In this document: positions 36,123-44,641 of the stretch, in pieces
How positions within the stretch are numbered: the stretch's first letter is position 1
How the letters are laid out: every line of letters starts with the position of its first letter
Assembly (NCBI GenBank): GCA_050633525.1
Contig: JBOEGR010000009.1
Coordinates: forward strand, 62,001-126,000
Direction of reading: 5' to 3'
DNA length: 64,000 nt
DNA from: CANLBN01 sp050633525
GTDB taxonomy: Bacteria; Pseudomonadota; Gammaproteobacteria; Pseudomonadales; Cellvibrionaceae
Made by a program: the position numbers and the translations under genes
The notes under the pieces: generated by a model
Seen by the model: the letters and a program-made list of their open reading frames with translations, nothing else
Told to the model about the DNA's origin: nothing
Database searches by the model: none

Positions 36123-38168
36123 TTAAAGGCTCTCTTCTATTCTTGGTCGGTTAACATCCCAATAAAAGTTGAGATCCAAAAAGATTTCATAAAAATCCGA
36201 GTCATCATCAAAACTGGAGCGATCATCGGTATCGCTGTAAGAACCTCTGAGGCGTAAGTCTATACCGGGGAATAGGTCTTTGGCGCGTAGCAATTGTTTA
36301 GACAGCGATGCCCCTAATACGAATCGATCAAATTCATCGGTAGGTGGCCCGCTGATTTCATCTTCTATTTGTTCATAGTTAATCGCAAAGTAAGTATTAA
36401 TGCCCACACGTCTGAAGTTAGAATTGAAATTTAAATTGTATATCAATTCGTCGTAGCGAAGATTTGTCTCGTCTTCTTTCGTTGTGCTCGATGTAATATC
36501 GACACCGATAGAATGTGATTCATTAAAGTTAAAATTACTACTGAAAATAGCTGACTGTGTTGAGCTATCCGATTGTATAAGTGGGTTGCTATCGAGTTCA
36601 TCATCACTCAATGTTAATGACCAGCTGCCACGTTTATAAACAAACTCACTGAATAGCTCTATATAACGTGTTTCATTTTCGTTTTCGGGCAGGGGAGCCA
36701 GCAGTTGATCTAGTTCTACACCCTCTTGGTTTTGTTTAGAGGCACCATAACTTAAGCGATAGGTAGGTATGCCCAAGAGAGAGTGCTTATCACTGGTCGC
36801 ATTTGCTTGGGTATATTCTATTATGAGTGATGCGCTAGTTGTGTTGATTGTCGAATCGAAACGGTCGTCTAGATTGTCTTCTTCATAAGCTAGTATCAGT
36901 TGTGATAGCCAAGGGCCTTTAGATAGGTTGTTAGTGAGTTGTGTAAAATCTCGATCCGATGCAAGGTGGCTATTGGATAAGGAATAAAAATTAGGCTCGA
37001 CGATAATTTTTTCTAAACTGATATCCCAAAATACCGGTGTTTCGCTACTCCCTATTGCTTGGGCAGCGTATTGAGTAATAAAGCGATAGGCGTTATCGCG
37101 CTCTTTATCAAGGCCGGTACTATCACCATCAAAATCGAATTCAGATTGAGCTGCTTCTATCCGTACGCGTAGTGCTTTATCCAGTAATTGGCTATCAAGT
37201 GCAATGCTTGTTGCCTCCCCTGATGACTCCTCAACCGGTATACCCATAGTGAAATCTTCATCCTTACGTTTGCCAGAAATATAACTGGTAGAAAAAGTCA
37301 GTAGTTCAGGGTTATTACTGAAGGGTTGATAATCCAACGTGATGCCACTGGTGCGGTTATCCTCATCTTCGACGCCTAGGCCTCGGGTAAAACCTTGTAA
37401 ATCGCCCGTGCGGCTACTGAATATTTGTAACGCACTATTGAGTGAAGGAAGAGTGAAGCGGCCTGATAACCCGCGTCGATTAAAACCGTTATAGATCAAG
37501 CTGTTATGATTAATGGCATGGTGGCCAACATCAAAGTGGGTGTTTTTTCCAAGGTCGATACCTAAGAGATATTCGCCAAGATCAACTTGTTCTCCTCGCA
37601 CTGAGTTTTCTTCGGCTTCGACATAGAGTAAATCGCCCGTAAAGTTTAGCGCTGCATTTTCATTGCTTGCGGTGTAGGTGATATTTGCAGAACCATCAGC
37701 GCCATATTCTGTTACATCAGGTTCTCCCTCAGAAGAATCACTATCGGCGAGATAATAATTGTTGATGGAGGCACCAATGCTCAGTTGCTGTTCTCTAAAT
37801 GTGGCAGACTGGCGTATTTCAAATGTCCAATTACCCAGCTCAATAATATCCCCATTGACTGCATATTCCACCAATCTCATTTCGTGCACCCCGACCACTA
37901 ATGGACTTGGGGGCGTAAAGATAATTAAACGATCGTCAACTCTCACCATGGATGAAACATCGATAGAATCAATTTCTAAAGCCAGTTGTGTGGTAATGTT
38001 GTCCAGAATATTGAAGGGGAACTCGATTTTTATTTCTTGTTTGGCTTCCCTAAAATGTTGATTTTCTGGAGGCAGTAGTACAAGGTTTAATGTTGCTGCT
38101 TGCACTGGTGTTACAGAAACCAGAAAGCAATAAGTGAGTAGGATAGTAGTACAAGTTTGCCGTAACAT
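36123..38168 (-). CDS. probable outer-membrane beta-barrel protein with N-terminal Ig-like domain
   Basis: A 681-residue protein with a signal peptide (cleavage near VQAA). An Ig-like part lies at about 35-135 (PSPLVVGVHEMRL), then a long stretch of alternating polar and aromatic strands of barrel type. The last strand ends in DLNFYWDVNRPRIEESL, not a clear terminal Phe. The phrases HNSLIYNGFNRRGLSGRF, LPSLNS, DNRTSGI and TSYISG recur in the 567-residue protein at 41156, so the two are paralogues. AAGGAAAA upstream of the ATG supports the start. It is the first gene of the five-gene operon and may be an export channel or anchor. Confidence 0.72.
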   Translation of the reverse strand: MLRQTCTTILLTYCFLVSVTPVQAATLNLVLLPPENQHFREAKQEIKIEFPFNILDNITTQLALEIDSIDVSSMVRVDDRLIIFTPPSPLVVGVHEMRLVEYAVNGDIIELGNWTFEIRQSATFREQQLSIGASINNYYLADSDSSEGEPDVTEYGADGSANITYTASNENAALNFTGDLLYVEAEENSVRGEQVDLGEYLLGIDLGKNTHFDVGHHAINHNSLIYNGFNRRGLSGRFTLPSLNSALQIFSSRTGDLQGFTRGLGVEDEDNRTSGITLDYQPFSNNPELLTFSTSYISGKRKDEDFTMGIPVEESSGEATSIALDSQLLDKALRVRIEAAQSEFDFDGDSTGLDKERDNAYRFITQYAAQAIGSSETPVFWDISLEKIIVEPNFYSLSNSHLASDRDFTQLTNNLSKGPWLSQLILAYEEDNLDDRFDSTINTTSASLIIEYTQANATSDKHSLLGIPTYRLSYGASKQNQEGVELDQLLAPLPENENETRYIELFSEFVYKRGSWSLTLSDDELDSNPLIQSDSSTQSAIFSSNFNFNESHSIGVDITSSTTKEDETNLRYDELIYNLNFNSNFRRVGINTYFAINYEQIEDEISGPPTDEFDRFVLGASLSKQLLRAKDLFPGIDLRLRGSYSDTDDRSSFDDDSDFYEIFLDLNFYWDVNRPRIEESL

Positions 38169-38419
38169 AATATTTTCCTTAACTGACAGGCCTCATTATT
38201 TTTGTAGATATCGTTTGGGTGAGTAGTAGCAAACGGCGGCTCTTAAAATAGCAATATAAATCGATTGGAATCTTGGCTTTTATAGGCGGTATTAATAGAA
38301 TTGAGTATAACGATTAATCTTGGCGCGAATAATAGCTAGAAATAGTTAGTAAAAATGTATTCTCTCAATCTACTTTTTGTTGTGTTGACTTCCATGTCTT
38401 GCCCCCTATAGCTTCCTAT

Positions 38420-38788
38420 TTATTTAACAACAATGACACAGCCTTTTTTCCAGCCCAATTGATTTTTCATGTTGACTGCATTAGTAAACACCTCAGTACC
38501 ATTGCCGACCACTTTCTTCTTGCCCTCTTTACATGTCAGTGATGCTTTATTTAAGCCCGCTGTTTTGTAGTAGCCTTTTGAAAGCGCATCAACATGCTTA
38601 CCTTTTTTGAACGTTTTAATCATAGCGGTATAGCAAGCGGACTTAATATCACCTGCGCTCCATGTTACCCAGTGCACGCCGCTATTGCTGCCAGCTGAAC
38701 AATAAGGTTTTTTAGATGCTGCTTGTGCAGGTAAGGTTGAACTGATCAGTACCGCTAGCAATGCGCTCGTTAAAATAGGTGTTTTCAT
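38420..38788 (-). CDS. small secreted protein, family not recognised
   Basis: ATG 38788 is chosen because AGGAG lies seven bases upstream; a longer frame to 38872 lacks support. The 122-residue product has a signal peptide (cleavage at AQA). The mature part contains four cysteines, CSAGSNSGVHWVTWSAG near its start and a basic region. Nothing identifies a family. It lies 251 bases downstream of the barrel operon and is transcribed in the same direction. Two 15-base direct repeats occur upstream (38932 and 38963). Confidence 0.6.
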   Translation of the reverse strand: MKTPILTSALLAVLISSTLPAQAASKKPYCSAGSNSGVHWVTWSAGDIKSACYTAMIKTFKKGKHVDALSKGYYKTAGLNKASLTCKEGKKKVVGNGTEVFTNAVNMKNQLGWKKGCVIVVK

Positions 38789-39111
38789 TATCATTCTCCT
38801 AAAATTTAAATTATTGGTTTGATTCCATAATGGATTCAACGATAGGTCGAGGCCTCCGTTTATTTTGTTCAATATTTAAAATAATGTTATTGACTACAGT
38901 AGGAGAGTTTGCAATTAATATACGAATAACACATCTGATATATAGAGTAATGGCGCATAGTGCATTTGATATATAGACAAACAAAAGGGAGGGTGCTAAA
39001 ACAATATAGTGCTAAGTAGAGAGCAGGGTATATGGAGCTGAGTAGTATGGGGCGGATAATCTTAGGGGATGGTCTTAAGGGGTAGTTCTAGGGATGGTTT
39101 TAGGGATAGTT
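38789..39111. other. intergenic region with direct repeats, no gene seen
   Basis: About 320 bases. Two copies of CATYTGATATATAGA (38932-38946 and 38963-38977, one mismatch) lie 31 bases apart, about three helical turns, upstream of the small secreted protein. At its right side a degenerate tandem repeat of about 14 bases (TAGGGATGGTT type) covers about 39060-39121 and includes the stop of the LuxR-type gene. Confidence 0.6.
38932..38977. promoter_or_regulatory. paired direct repeat, possible regulator site
   Basis: CATCTGATATATAGA and CATTTGATATATAGA, 31 bases apart start to start, upstream of the gene ending at 38420. The spacing puts both copies on the same DNA face. A DNA-binding regulator is a plausible user; the nearby LuxR-type protein is one candidate. 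No direct evidence. Confidence 0.35.
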
Positions 39112-39121
39112 CTAGGGAATA
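39060..39121. repeat. degenerate 14-bp tandem repeat at the end of the LuxR-type gene
   Basis: About five units resembling TTTTAGGGATAGTT run through the 3' end of the LuxR-type regulator and past its stop (minus strand, ends 39112). The first units are better conserved in GGGGATGG form. Replication slippage could change the last residues of the regulator. Confidence 0.6.
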
Positions 39122-40284
39122 GACGCAATCAAGCTAATTAAGCTAGCTTGGCGATTGGTGTCAGTTTTTTCAAAGATGGTTTGTAGTTGTACGCGCACCG
39201 TGCCAACTTTGCGGCCAAGAATATCGGCGGCTTCTTGTAAGGAGCGGTCTTCCGCTAAACAAACAGCTAAAGCAGCCTCTGCGGGGGTAAGGTTAAATAA
39301 GTCCTCTAGCATATCTGTTGAATAGTTGGGTTTATCCACTAGGCTGCCAAGTGTGATCATCACACTTTTTTTGGACGGGATCTTTGCGGTGTAATAAGGT
39401 CGATTAATCGAAATATTATCTTTCTTTTCTTCTAGTGCTTGTAGCTGAAGTCGCGTTGTCACTGCCAAAACAGATAAGTCATTCTTTTCACCGCCTAACT
39501 TAATGGCGATACGGCGAAAACTAGTCTCACTTGAGGGTTGGCCTAGTGCCTCATCAATTGATTGATGCAAGCGCGTATTTTCTGCTCCATTGCGGCAAAT
39601 AATACGATTGTTTTTGATTTTGAAGGCCTTCGTTTCATTCATAATTTCCTCAGCCTTTTTGTTGCAGATAACAACATCATGAAACTCATCGACTACCAAT
39701 ATACCCGAGTCTAAGTGATCCAATACCGCATGTTGTATCGTCTTCAATTTTGCTGAGCCGATAATGGTTTTATGAATATAGGTGGCCTTTTTAATATGAG
39801 GCGCATACCGCTCTAGTGTGGCTTCATCCTCTGCGCTAAAAGCCGGTTGATTTCGGCCCCTAAAAAAGCAAATGCCAGACCAGTCATCGGTGCCATCGGT
39901 CATAAAAGACGTGAGCATTTGTGACATGTCGACAGGGTCTCGAATTTCTTTTTGCATGGCTGATGCACGCAATACCTCAGGGTCAATTACTCTACTATCG
40001 GCATAGATTTCGTCTAGGTGTGAGATACCGTAATTGGCGACGGGGTCTTCGGCTAAGTAGCGGCGAAAGCGGCCAGAGGTAATATCGTGTGCTTTAGGGT
40101 CAAAGCCAATGCTACAGGCAAATGAAAAATAGAAGTCTTGGGAGTCGATATAGAGCATTTGTACCTTCTCAGCATTGAGGTCTTCACATAATGCTTCTAA
40201 GGCGTAGGGCCAGCGATCTGGATTTAATGAGGCTTCATATAAGAGCTCAATATTGTGTGAGAATCGCGTAATATCTGTTGTCAT
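39112..40284 (-). CDS. LuxR-type transcription regulator with PAS-like sensor part
   Basis: A 390-residue cytoplasmic protein. The N-terminal part begins with the phrase LYEASLNPDRWPYALEAL seen in many regulators of this kind. A middle PAS-like region (VLDHLDSGILVVDE) follows at about 190-300. The C-terminus (about 330-388) is a GerE/LuxR helix-turn-helix (LTPAEAALAVCLAEDRSLQEAADIL and KVGTVRVQLQ). It is transcribed away from the CARDB gene at 40579, so the two share a divergent promoter region. It probably controls nearby surface-protein genes; the target operator is not proven. Confidence 0.86.
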   Translation of the reverse strand: MTTDITRFSHNIELLYEASLNPDRWPYALEALCEDLNAEKVQMLYIDSQDFYFSFACSIGFDPKAHDITSGRFRRYLAEDPVANYGISHLDEIYADSRVIDPEVLRASAMQKEIRDPVDMSQMLTSFMTDGTDDWSGICFFRGRNQPAFSAEDEATLERYAPHIKKATYIHKTIIGSAKLKTIQHAVLDHLDSGILVVDEFHDVVICNKKAEEIMNETKAFKIKNNRIICRNGAENTRLHQSIDEALGQPSSETSFRRIAIKLGGEKNDLSVLAVTTRLQLQALEEKKDNISINRPYYTAKIPSKKSVMITLGSLVDKPNYSTDMLEDLFNLTPAEAALAVCLAEDRSLQEAADILGRKVGTVRVQLQTIFEKTDTNRQASLISLIASIP

Positions 40285-40578
40285 GGCATGTCTACGGTTG
40301 TTATTTTAGATTTTGACCCATCCTCCATTATTGCTGAACACCATTCCTAACTATTGCTCATAGCCCCATTCTATAGAGAGCCCTTGCTGCTGACCAGCCC
40401 TCATTTTTGATCACTTTTGTTTGACTCTCTTGCCTGTACCCTGCCTAGTGATAGGGTCTTTGCGTTGATAAAGGGCATGTTGTTATTTATTTGAACATTC
40501 TGAAGCAGTGGCTCGACTCAGTATTATCAATGGCTGTTATAGGGCCGCTAGAGAGCAAAATAGCTTCAGGAGAACGAG

Positions 40579-41037
40579 ATGATATTCCTAACAAAACCAA
40601 GCCAAATCATATTATTCACCATTACCATCGCCGTATTGGCAGTATCCATTTCGGCTAAGCCCATATTAGAGACATTACAGGCTGACTTACTGCCGATTAC
40701 TAATAACTTTAAAGATAACGGCGTTATCTTTGTGGTTAATCAGGGAGCGCTAAAGAGTGAAGCAACATGGCTGACCTTACAGTGTCATGGTGATTGCCCG
40801 CATTACCCGAGCCTTGAGTCTTATCGTCATCCGCTATTTCCTGACAGCATTGCCATACGCATTCCTCCCTTGAAATCAGGTCAGGTATTCAAGCATAAGC
40901 TTGCCTTTTGGAAAACGGTGAGTATTCATTCAGGCCAAGCAGAGATGCAATTTCTTGTCGATAGAGATAATAAAGTGGACGAATCAGATGAGGAAAATAA
41001 CCAGAAGAGTGTGATTTTGTCGAGTAAAAAACGATAA
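40579..41037 (+). CDS. secreted CARDB-type protein (short paralogue)
   Basis: A 152-residue protein with a signal sequence (cleavage near SAKP). It starts at an ATG with AGGAG six bases upstream. The mature chain is a single CARDB-like Ig domain: DLLPITNNFKDNGVIFVVNQ, the cysteine pair CHGDC, LKSGQVFKHKLAFWKTV and DESDEENN. It is clearly paralogous to 31294 and to the N-terminal domain of 59717. It is divergent from the LuxR-type regulator, which may control it. Confidence 0.76.
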   Translation: MIFLTKPSQIILFTITIAVLAVSISAKPILETLQADLLPITNNFKDNGVIFVVNQGALKSEATWLTLQCHGDCPHYPSLESYRHPLFPDSIAIRIPPLKSGQVFKHKLAFWKTVSIHSGQAEMQFLVDRDNKVDESDEENNQKSVILSSKKR

Positions 41038-41060
41038 GGTAAAAATAAAAGAACAAAGCG

Positions 41061-41115
41061 CTTAGAGTTGAGGAATTAGGTCGCTAGAGTTTAGGAATTA
41101 GTCAGCTAGAGTTTA
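41061..41115. repeat. short tandem repeat after the CARDB gene
   Basis: Three units of about 22 bases of the form GCTAGAGTTTAGGAATTAGTC. They lie in the gap between the convergent CARDB gene and the second barrel gene and do not form a hairpin. Confidence 0.6.
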
Positions 41116-41155
41116 GGGGTGCATTAAAAAAGCAAGATAAAAATAAAGCAGTGAT

Positions 41156-42859
41156 TTATTGAAGCGAAGCATCAACCTCGGGATCAGTATCAGGTAAGGC
41201 ATGTTGATTCGAGAGCCAACTAAGCTTTACATCCAATAAAGCATGATGGTTATGTTGATCTAGGCCTGAAAAAGCATTCCGTTCTTGTTTGTAATTGAGC
41301 GATAAGTCTAGATCAATATTGGGGTATAGCCCCTTTGATTTGAGTAAGCGTTTTTGCAAATGCCCAGAAATAGCGATTTTTTCATAGTGCTCGCTATCGT
41401 GGATGCTTAGTTCGGTATCACGCTGGTGATAGTGAAGGTCCAGCTTGAATGATGTGTTGTCTAATGCAAGGGCGCGATGAAAGCTAAGACCATAATTTAT
41501 CTCAGCTGATTTTAGTCCAGAGTGTACTTTGCGGCTATTGAGTGTGCGCATATTCAGGTTAATTGTATTATCTCTAATAGAAAACGCTGTTCCCATTTCT
41601 AATTCGTAACTACGAAAGCCAGCATTATGATCGAGCTTATCATTGGCTTGGGCTTGACCACCCTTGTAAAACCATTGCCACTTAGGATAATGGTAACGGC
41701 CTTCTATATTAATGGCTTGGTATTGATTGTGGTTAGAGCTTGGGTCAGAATCTAAGGATTCATTTTGAGCGTGTTCTTGCAAATGAAAGCGTTGAACTTT
41801 ATTCGATTGAGTGTAGTGTAAGCTGTATTCCTGTTGCCCAAAGAGAGAGAGCTTCTCTTTTTCTACTGGAGGGGTTTGCTTGTATCGACCAATAATGTTG
41901 CCAGTATTGATATTGTCAGTCGTATCTAATTGATTGTCCAAATTATTTTTTTCACGGGTAAATGATGCTTCAGTAGACAGCGTCCCCTTTGAGGATAGTT
42001 CTTTTTCGTAATGTCCGAATAAGCGTGCAATATCACGGTCGCCCGGTAGGCTGCGGTTAAACAATGTTTGGAACTTATCTTCTATGGTTTTTTTCTCTAA
42101 ACCAATATTCCATTTTCCTTTTTTAGTTTCATTTTTCTCAATAAAAGGGTTATATAGAATACGATAATGTTGGGCCGCATGTCTCTGGCTAGTATAGTCT
42201 GCCTTTTCTTTCGTATTTTTAAACGAAGATTGTGCATATTCACCATGCAATTGAAGCGTTTTGTTCCATGCGCTCGCCGAGGTTGTAAAACTAACGGCAT
42301 CACCATTTTGATTATCTATATCACTGTCGCCAGATAAATAACTCGTAGTAAACAGTAAATCTTCTGCTTTTGTTGAAAAGGGTGTTGCTGGTTTGTATTC
42401 CCAAATAATGCCACTTGCGCGGTTGTTGTTATCATCAATACCTAGGTTCGTATTAAATTCATAGTCGCTGGCATTTTTAGTGCTACTGGTAAATGTTTTA
42501 AAGCGGCTATTCATACTGGGTAATTTGATATCACTACTGAACCCCTGATTATAATCTTGAAGATAAATCAGACTATTGTAGTGAATGTTTTTTTTACCTA
42601 GGAATAACTGTGTTGAATCATTTAGTTTCAGGTCGACGAGGGAGGTTTGAGAGAAATCAGTATGAGTAACTTCTTCTTCAATAATGATAGAGTTGAGCTT
42701 GGTTGTCATATCAGCAAGGTATTGCTGATAGCTATTATCTATTTCTAGCGTTGATTCTGTATTGATACCGAGATCATTAGCGTCCGTTATCGCTGTTGTG
42801 CCCGTTAAAGCGAGAGCGATAGTCATGTATTGAACGAGTGAACTGCCTCGTGCTGCCAT
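41156..42859 (-). CDS. probable outer-membrane beta-barrel protein, paralogue of 36123
   Basis: A 567-residue protein with a signal-like N-terminus (MTIALALTGTTAI from an internal ATG is the alternative start). It lacks the Ig-like part of its paralogue but shares the phrases HYNSLIYLQDYNQGFSSD, LPSMNSRF, DNNNRASGI and TSYLSG in the same order. Strands alternate Tyr/Trp with charged residues, as in outer-membrane barrels. It is not in an operon with FN3 or Gly-rich partners, so it is an orphan copy. A dyad with a TATAAT nearby lies upstream. Confidence 0.7.
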   Translation of the reverse strand: MAARGSSLVQYMTIALALTGTTAITDANDLGINTESTLEIDNSYQQYLADMTTKLNSIIIEEEVTHTDFSQTSLVDLKLNDSTQLFLGKKNIHYNSLIYLQDYNQGFSSDIKLPSMNSRFKTFTSSTKNASDYEFNTNLGIDDNNNRASGIIWEYKPATPFSTKAEDLLFTTSYLSGDSDIDNQNGDAVSFTTSASAWNKTLQLHGEYAQSSFKNTKEKADYTSQRHAAQHYRILYNPFIEKNETKKGKWNIGLEKKTIEDKFQTLFNRSLPGDRDIARLFGHYEKELSSKGTLSTEASFTREKNNLDNQLDTTDNINTGNIIGRYKQTPPVEKEKLSLFGQQEYSLHYTQSNKVQRFHLQEHAQNESLDSDPSSNHNQYQAINIEGRYHYPKWQWFYKGGQAQANDKLDHNAGFRSYELEMGTAFSIRDNTINLNMRTLNSRKVHSGLKSAEINYGLSFHRALALDNTSFKLDLHYHQRDTELSIHDSEHYEKIAISGHLQKRLLKSKGLYPNIDLDLSLNYKQERNAFSGLDQHNHHALLDVKLSWLSNQHALPDTDPEVDASLQ

Positions 42860-42926
42860 ACAAATCTAACCAGCTGTTTATAACTTTTTATGAACGTCTT
42901 TTTACGGTTCCCTTATTATAGTGGTG

Positions 42927-42943
42927 AGGTACACCGTATACCT
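42927..42943 (-). promoter_or_regulatory. 17-bp dyad near the promoter of the second barrel gene
   Basis: AGGTACACCGTATACCT pairs in seven of eight positions around its centre and lies about 68 bases before the barrel ATG. TATAAT on the minus strand (42915-42920) follows it, so the dyad covers the -35 region. This is where a repressor or an activator such as the LuxR-type protein could bind. The assignment is inferred. Confidence 0.4.
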
Positions 42944-43120
42944 TGACTATAACAATAGTACTTACAAAGAGTATAGTAAAAAGATGAGGAAATATTAATT
43001 ATTTTTTAAGGTGAAATTATCTGGAGAGGAGGTTGTCAGAAGGGCTTAGGGGTATTGGATGTGGCTGTTAAAACGATGTTAAGCAAAGGGCATTAAATAA
43101 AAGGTGTGCTTATTAAATAG

Positions 43121-43153
43121 AAAAAGTGACTTACCTTGGATAAGCCACTTTTT
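43121..43153 (-). terminator. intrinsic terminator after the TAXI binding-protein gene
   Basis: AAAAAGTGACTTA, loop CCTTGGA, TAAGCCACTTTTT: 12 of 13 positions pair, with A-run and T-run on both sides. It lies 25 bases beyond the TAXI stop on the minus strand. Nearly symmetrical, so it may work in both directions. Confidence 0.88.
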
Positions 43154-43178
43154 ATCAATCAAACTCTAGCTTTTGTTG

Positions 43179-44150
43179 TTACTTTAATAAGCCAGCTTCT
43201 TTATAGTATTTAGCTGCGCCTGCATGAAGAGGAGCTGATAAGCTATCTTTTATCATTTCTTCTTTTTTCAGGTTAGCAAATGCTGGGTGAAACTTCTTGA
43301 AGCTATCAAAGTTTTCGAAAACACCTTTAACAACGTGATAAATAACGTCTTCAGGCGCGTTAGTTGAAGAGACAAATGTCGCACCTACACCAAAGGTAGT
43401 GACGTCTTCGCTGTTACCAGAATACATGCCACCAGGAATAGTCGCTTTACGGTAGAAGCTGTTCTCAGAGATCAATTTTTCTACAGCTTCACCAGATACT
43501 TCTACTAAAGTACTGTCGCAAGAAGTGGTAGCTTCTTTGATCGAACCGCTTGGATGACCCACAACATAAACCATCGCGTCAATCTTGTTGTCACACAATG
43601 CTTTTGATTGCTCAGATGCTTTTAGCTCAGAAGCAAGAGAGAAGTCTTTGGTTGTCCAACCCATCGCATTTAGTAAAACTTCAGTGGTTGCACGTTGGCC
43701 AGAACCTGGGTTACCGATGTTAACGCGTTTACCTTTTAAGTCGGCAAATGTTTTAATGCCTGAATCGGCGCGAGCAACGACTGTAAATGGTTCGGCATGA
43801 ACAGAGAATACAGCACGTAGTTCTTTGAATGCGCCATTGTCTTTGAATTTACTTGTGCCGTTGTAAGCGTGATATTGCCAATCAGACTGAGCGACGCCCA
43901 TGTCTAATTCGCCGCTTTTGATGGTGTTGATGTTATAAACAGAGCCGCCAGTACTTTCTACTGAACAGCGAACACCGTGCTCTTTACGCTTCTGGTTAAC
44001 TAAACGACAAATAGCACCACCTGTTGGGTAGTAAACACCCGTAACACCGCCAGTACCAATAGTAACAAACTGTGTTTTAGGTTCTGCGTGTGCAGTAGTA
44101 GCTGCTAAACCTGCAAAGGATAATGCTGTAAGTAATTTGAATAATTTCAT
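43179..44150 (-). CDS. TAXI-family TRAP solute-binding protein
   Basis: ATG 44150 is preferred (GAGAGAG nearby upstream). A 323-residue periplasmic protein with a signal peptide (cleavage at AHA). The TAXI pattern is clear: FVTIGTGGVTGVYYPTGGAI, SVYNINTIKSGELDMGVAQS and FADLKGKRVNIGNPGSGQR. TAXI proteins deliver organic acids or similar solutes to a TRAP permease. No TRAP permease gene lies in this window, so the permease is elsewhere in the genome or the protein serves as a sensor. It has its own strong terminator. Confidence 0.9.
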   Translation of the reverse strand: MKLFKLLTALSFAGLAATTAHAEPKTQFVTIGTGGVTGVYYPTGGAICRLVNQKRKEHGVRCSVESTGGSVYNINTIKSGELDMGVAQSDWQYHAYNGTSKFKDNGAFKELRAVFSVHAEPFTVVARADSGIKTFADLKGKRVNIGNPGSGQRATTEVLLNAMGWTTKDFSLASELKASEQSKALCDNKIDAMVYVVGHPSGSIKEATTSCDSTLVEVSGEAVEKLISENSFYRKATIPGGMYSGNSEDVTTFGVGATFVSSTNAPEDVIYHVVKGVFENFDSFKKFHPAFANLKKEEMIKDSLSAPLHAGAAKYYKEAGLLK

Positions 44151-44641
44151 TTTTCTCTCTCTTGAATTGATGCTCTTAAATGGATAAATATATCTATTGT
44201 ATTTACGGATAGGAAAAATTAAATCCACCATATATAGCGACGATAGCTATCATGTTGCTAAGGTAAAGGGTGTATTTAATTTGCCTAAAGTAGTGTTGAT
44301 AAAATGAGGACTATTATTTTTTAATTTCCTCTGAGCACTATTTATCTCAATAGATGGAGCTACTATATCAATGGATTTATCTATCGAACAAAGAACAAAT
44401 TTTTCTTTTAGAAGGGTGTTTTAATAACTATTAAAAATTATTCATTTGGTTATATTTACTGTTTTTAAAGGGTAAAAGTTATATTTTTAGCGCCTTAATT
44501 TTTAATATTCGTAGTTGTGGCGCTTAATAAGCGTTTTTGATTATAAAGTACGATATAAATAGGTATTGCTTAAGTTATGGTTTCTTGTGCAGGCCTGTAT
44601 TTTGTTACCTTAAACTTGAATATGAACGTTTGATTTTTGTA
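44151..44641. other. intergenic region, no gene seen
   Basis: About 490 AT-rich bases between the TAXI start and the end of the HExxH gene. It must hold the TAXI promoter. I see no strong hairpin, repeat or protein frame. Confidence 0.5.

Larger units (their letters stand above)
42860..43178. other. intergenic region, no gene seen
   Basis: About 320 bases containing the barrel promoter region, the dyad at 42927 and the terminator of the TAXI gene at 43121. I see no additional reading frame with a ribosome site. Confidence 0.6.
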
